A stretch of DNA of 64,000 nucleotides, taken from Gadus chalcogrammus. Lineage: Eukaryota; Chordata; Actinopteri; Gadiformes; Gadidae. Position 1 is the stretch's first letter. The number at the start of each line of letters is the position of its first letter. Shown piece by piece: positions 52,480 to 64,000 of this stretch. The stretch lies in contig NC_079423.1 of the NCBI RefSeq assembly GCF_026213295.1, positions 16,966,896-17,030,895 of the forward strand. Direction: 5' to 3'. Both the position numbers and the translations under genes were made by a program. Under the pieces are notes generated by a model. The model did no database searches, was not told the origin of the DNA, and worked only from the letters and a program-made list of their open reading frames with translations.

Positions 52480-53798
52480 CGCTCGTCACAAGCGATTAAA
52501 AAATATTGTGAATGGTGAATTCTAGATGATTGAAAACAATGAAACAATATTCATAAACATGAAATGCATTTAGTATGTATATTTATTTTGGATTTATATC
52601 ACAAAAGCCCACTTGCAACATATTTACAATATATTGTACAAAAATATGAAATGGCAGATGCTTTCTAAGGCTTTAACAATGCTACTTGGCACATCATGCT
52701 GGTAAAGGGTACATATGTATAACTGTCGATTAATACAAACATTAGTTCTGATGGTACCGCTGTATTCACATCCATATGGCATTGGGCTTATCAAGTATTT
52801 TCTTTAGGTTTGTTCAAGAAAATAGCTATACAAATGTATATACATGATATCAAATGTTTTGGCTAACTATCAAACATAAACCCTTACCAAAACTATACGG
52901 TCCTTAAAAACGTAGTAAACAAAGATTCGATGCCAGGCACCTTTTGATCGATGGAAACACAGACATCAGTTCAGTACACCTGCAACACTGACAAGAAGGA
53001 TATAGGAGGAAGGATGGATCCTGAACCGGAATACTTGGGAATCCCACACACACACGTAGCACGTAGCTCCTAGCACATAGCTCCTAGCATGCAGCCCGTA
53101 ACACGTAGCACGTCGCTCTTAACACGTAGCTGAGACAGAAACAAACAGAAGCGGGCGCGAGGCTAACAGCAGAAGCGAGAGCTGCAAGAGGAGCACTGGG
53201 GAGCTCTGGGGAGCAGGTCATCATAACACTTTGGTGAGAAGAAGACTCTTGAAATGTTTACAGTCCGACCTCGGGGCGGTCGGAGGGTGAACGCTTTAGC
53301 CTGGGAAGGCTCTAACAGAGACTACGAAACCCAACGACCCAGAAGCCCCTCGCACGCAAGATCCACGTGCGGTCCTGCTTTACATTGGAAAGTATTAAGA
53401 CCATATCTGACGTATATAAAAACAAAAAAACAAAGACGACAAAAAAAAAAAATTACGATATAAAAACCTTTCGCAGCATTCCCTAAGTGCTCTCTCTCTT
53501 TCGAGCGAGGCGAACCCTTAAGCAAATGCACGCGGGACTCGAACGCGCGCCTCTCCAGGCGACCGGCCGAGCCCCCACACTCAAGACCTTAAGTGCACTT
53601 TTGATCTGTACCTCTTTTTAAAACAAAGTGTCCGGCTCTCCGCGGCGCAACGGCGAAAACACCGGAGATTTCAATTGAAATGTTTCAGCGGGTTGAACTG
53701 AAATGGCGGCCCGGGGGGGGGGGGGGGGGGGGGGCGGGGGGGTTGTCAGCGGGGGGTCAAGGGTCAGGGGGGCGGGTGCATGTAAACAAATGGTCCGT
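52480..53798 (-). other. tp63: tp63 3' untranslated region (probable)
   Basis: Unique AT-rich sequence downstream of the tp63 stop, with no coding potential. A minus-strand AATAAA (TTTATT at 52582-52587) is a plausible poly(A) signal, which would put the transcript end within about 100 bp of the satellite. A G run is present at 53710-53740. Extent is inferred. Confidence 0.55.
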
Positions 53799-62968
<9,170 letters not shown>

Positions 62969-62999
62969 CTATCAGAACCCTTGAGCCAAGACTACAGGG

Positions 63000-63150
63000 A
63001 GTCCACCGGTCCTTACGGAGCGGGTTCAGGTGAGGTGCCGTCTGAGTCAAGGATGCCCGCTGGACAGTGTGGACGACGGGGATCGAACCCAGAACTTTTC
63101 CGCATGGAGTCGAACCTCCTAACACACACTTACGAACCATCCGGCCCCTA
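63000..63150 (-). mobile_element. tRNA-like dispersed sequence
   Basis: Minus strand contains two B-box-like stretches (aggttcgactcc and gggttcgatcccc) about 30 nt apart. It resembles a SINE head; no complete tRNA fold was found. A second tRNA-like stretch (gggttcgaatccccgcgg, minus strand) lies at about 63690-63730. Confidence 0.45.
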
Positions 63151-63348
63151 TAGAGTAAAACCATGATGTACCACAACCCTTAATAACAGTTTGCTGGGTT
63201 TATATCAAATAAAAGCTCTGGAAGGATTGATGTTGGGCATGTGAACCGGGGAGGAGGGCGAGTGGGAGGTGGAAACACCTGGAGAAGAGCTCAGGTACAC
63301 CCCGAGGAGAAGGAGTTAAAAGACTGTGATTATGGCTTTAATGAATGT

Positions 63349-63351
<3 letters not shown>

Positions 63352-63399
<48 letters not shown>

Positions 63400-63421
63400 T
63401 GTGTGTGCGTGTGTGTGTGTT
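63352..63421. repeat. (CA)n-CG-(TG)n palindromic dinucleotide repeat
   Basis: About 20 CA units pass through ACGTGT into (GT)n with one GC. The junction makes the tract self-complementary. It lies in the tp63 intron upstream of the DBD exon. Confidence 0.95.
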
Positions 63422-64000
63422 GGGAGCACTTCAATGGGTTTTCCTGGGGCCCGGAGGACTTCCGTGGAGGGTCGTAAAGGGAGGGCTGAGGGCCCCAGAA
63501 GGAGCCGTAAAACGGGGCCCGGCTCGGGGCTCAGAGCAGCCGCTCCCTCACCCCCCAGCCCGCCCTGGATCAACCCCCCGGTTCACCGCCGTTCCGCGGG
63601 CGCTTACAACCACGAGGTCATTCGGGAGCAGGCCGCGGTCAGCCGGAGGATTGTGTTAGTCTCGCTCATCGATGCCCACGGGTGAGGCTGTGTGGGCACC
63701 GCGGGGATTCGAACCCACCACCACCGCGGCCGGGACCCAAACACCTCTAACCGATGGGGTTTTCGCGCCGACGTCACGAACGAGAGTCCGTGGCTTCGGG
63801 AACGAGAGCAGGAGATTCTACAACAGCTAGGTTCAACCTTCAGTACAGGAGGTTCTCCAGAGAACGCTGTTCCCACTGGAGAGAAGGAGTGGTGAGCAGA
63901 TATAAATCTAATCTAAATCAAAGTGAATGATGAGCAAACAGCAGAGGGAAAAGTTTCTTGGGTGGAGTCTTGGGGTTTGGCAGTGGCTTGGTAAGGTGTA

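Noticed and set aside
63684..63760. Functional tRNA gene on the minus strand (gggttcgaatcccc)
   Set aside because: A B-box-like core is present, but I could not build a paired acceptor and D arm. It is more likely a SINE head or pseudogene.

Overview
The window is vertebrate nuclear DNA, almost certainly from a teleost fish. Genes are split into many short exons with GT-AG introns, tRNA-derived SINEs and LINE debris are scattered through introns, and microsatellites are unusually dense. A cod-like (gadiform) fish would fit the satellite density, but that is a weak inference. No bacterial or viral gene is present.

Two protein genes converge tail to tail. On the + strand, positions 235-39716 hold the 3' part of obscurin (obscn), the giant muscle Ig/RhoGEF/kinase protein. 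I could thread 61 exons, totalling 15,602 nt, that stay in frame from the first exon to the stop (about 5,200 codons). The order is: six diverged Ig exons (235-4214); fifteen Ig exons of exactly 276 nt, fourteen of them nearly identical (4440-16844); one long exon with a low-complexity linker, an IQ motif and an Ig domain (16935-19646); short linkers; SH3 (20737-20937); RhoGEF/DH (21685-23792); PH (24268-24970); two Ig domains; a linker; an Ig domain; kinase 1 (30022-32375); a 2.16-kb acidic, Ser/Arg-rich exon with a 17-copy coding minisatellite (32740-34900); FN3 (35596-36472); and kinase 2 (37490-39716). The gene starts upstream of the window.

On the - strand, 53799-62794 carries ten exons of tp63 (p53 family): DNA-binding domain, tetramerisation domain, PPxY linker, SAM domain and transactivation-inhibitory C-terminus. 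These exons total 1,443 nt in frame. The N-terminal (TA/deltaN) exons and promoters lie beyond 64,000.

Between the genes, 40726-52478 is an 11.7-kb satellite of a roughly 47-bp unit with higher-order structure of about 0.7-0.8 kb. It contains a hAT-like transposon with an empty paralogous site in the same array, two copies of a 480-bp insert with tRNA-like modules, and a reversed-orientation tail next to the tp63 3' end. The most interesting structures are this satellite and the homogenised Ig-exon array, whose introns carry co-amplified LINE reverse-transcriptase debris.
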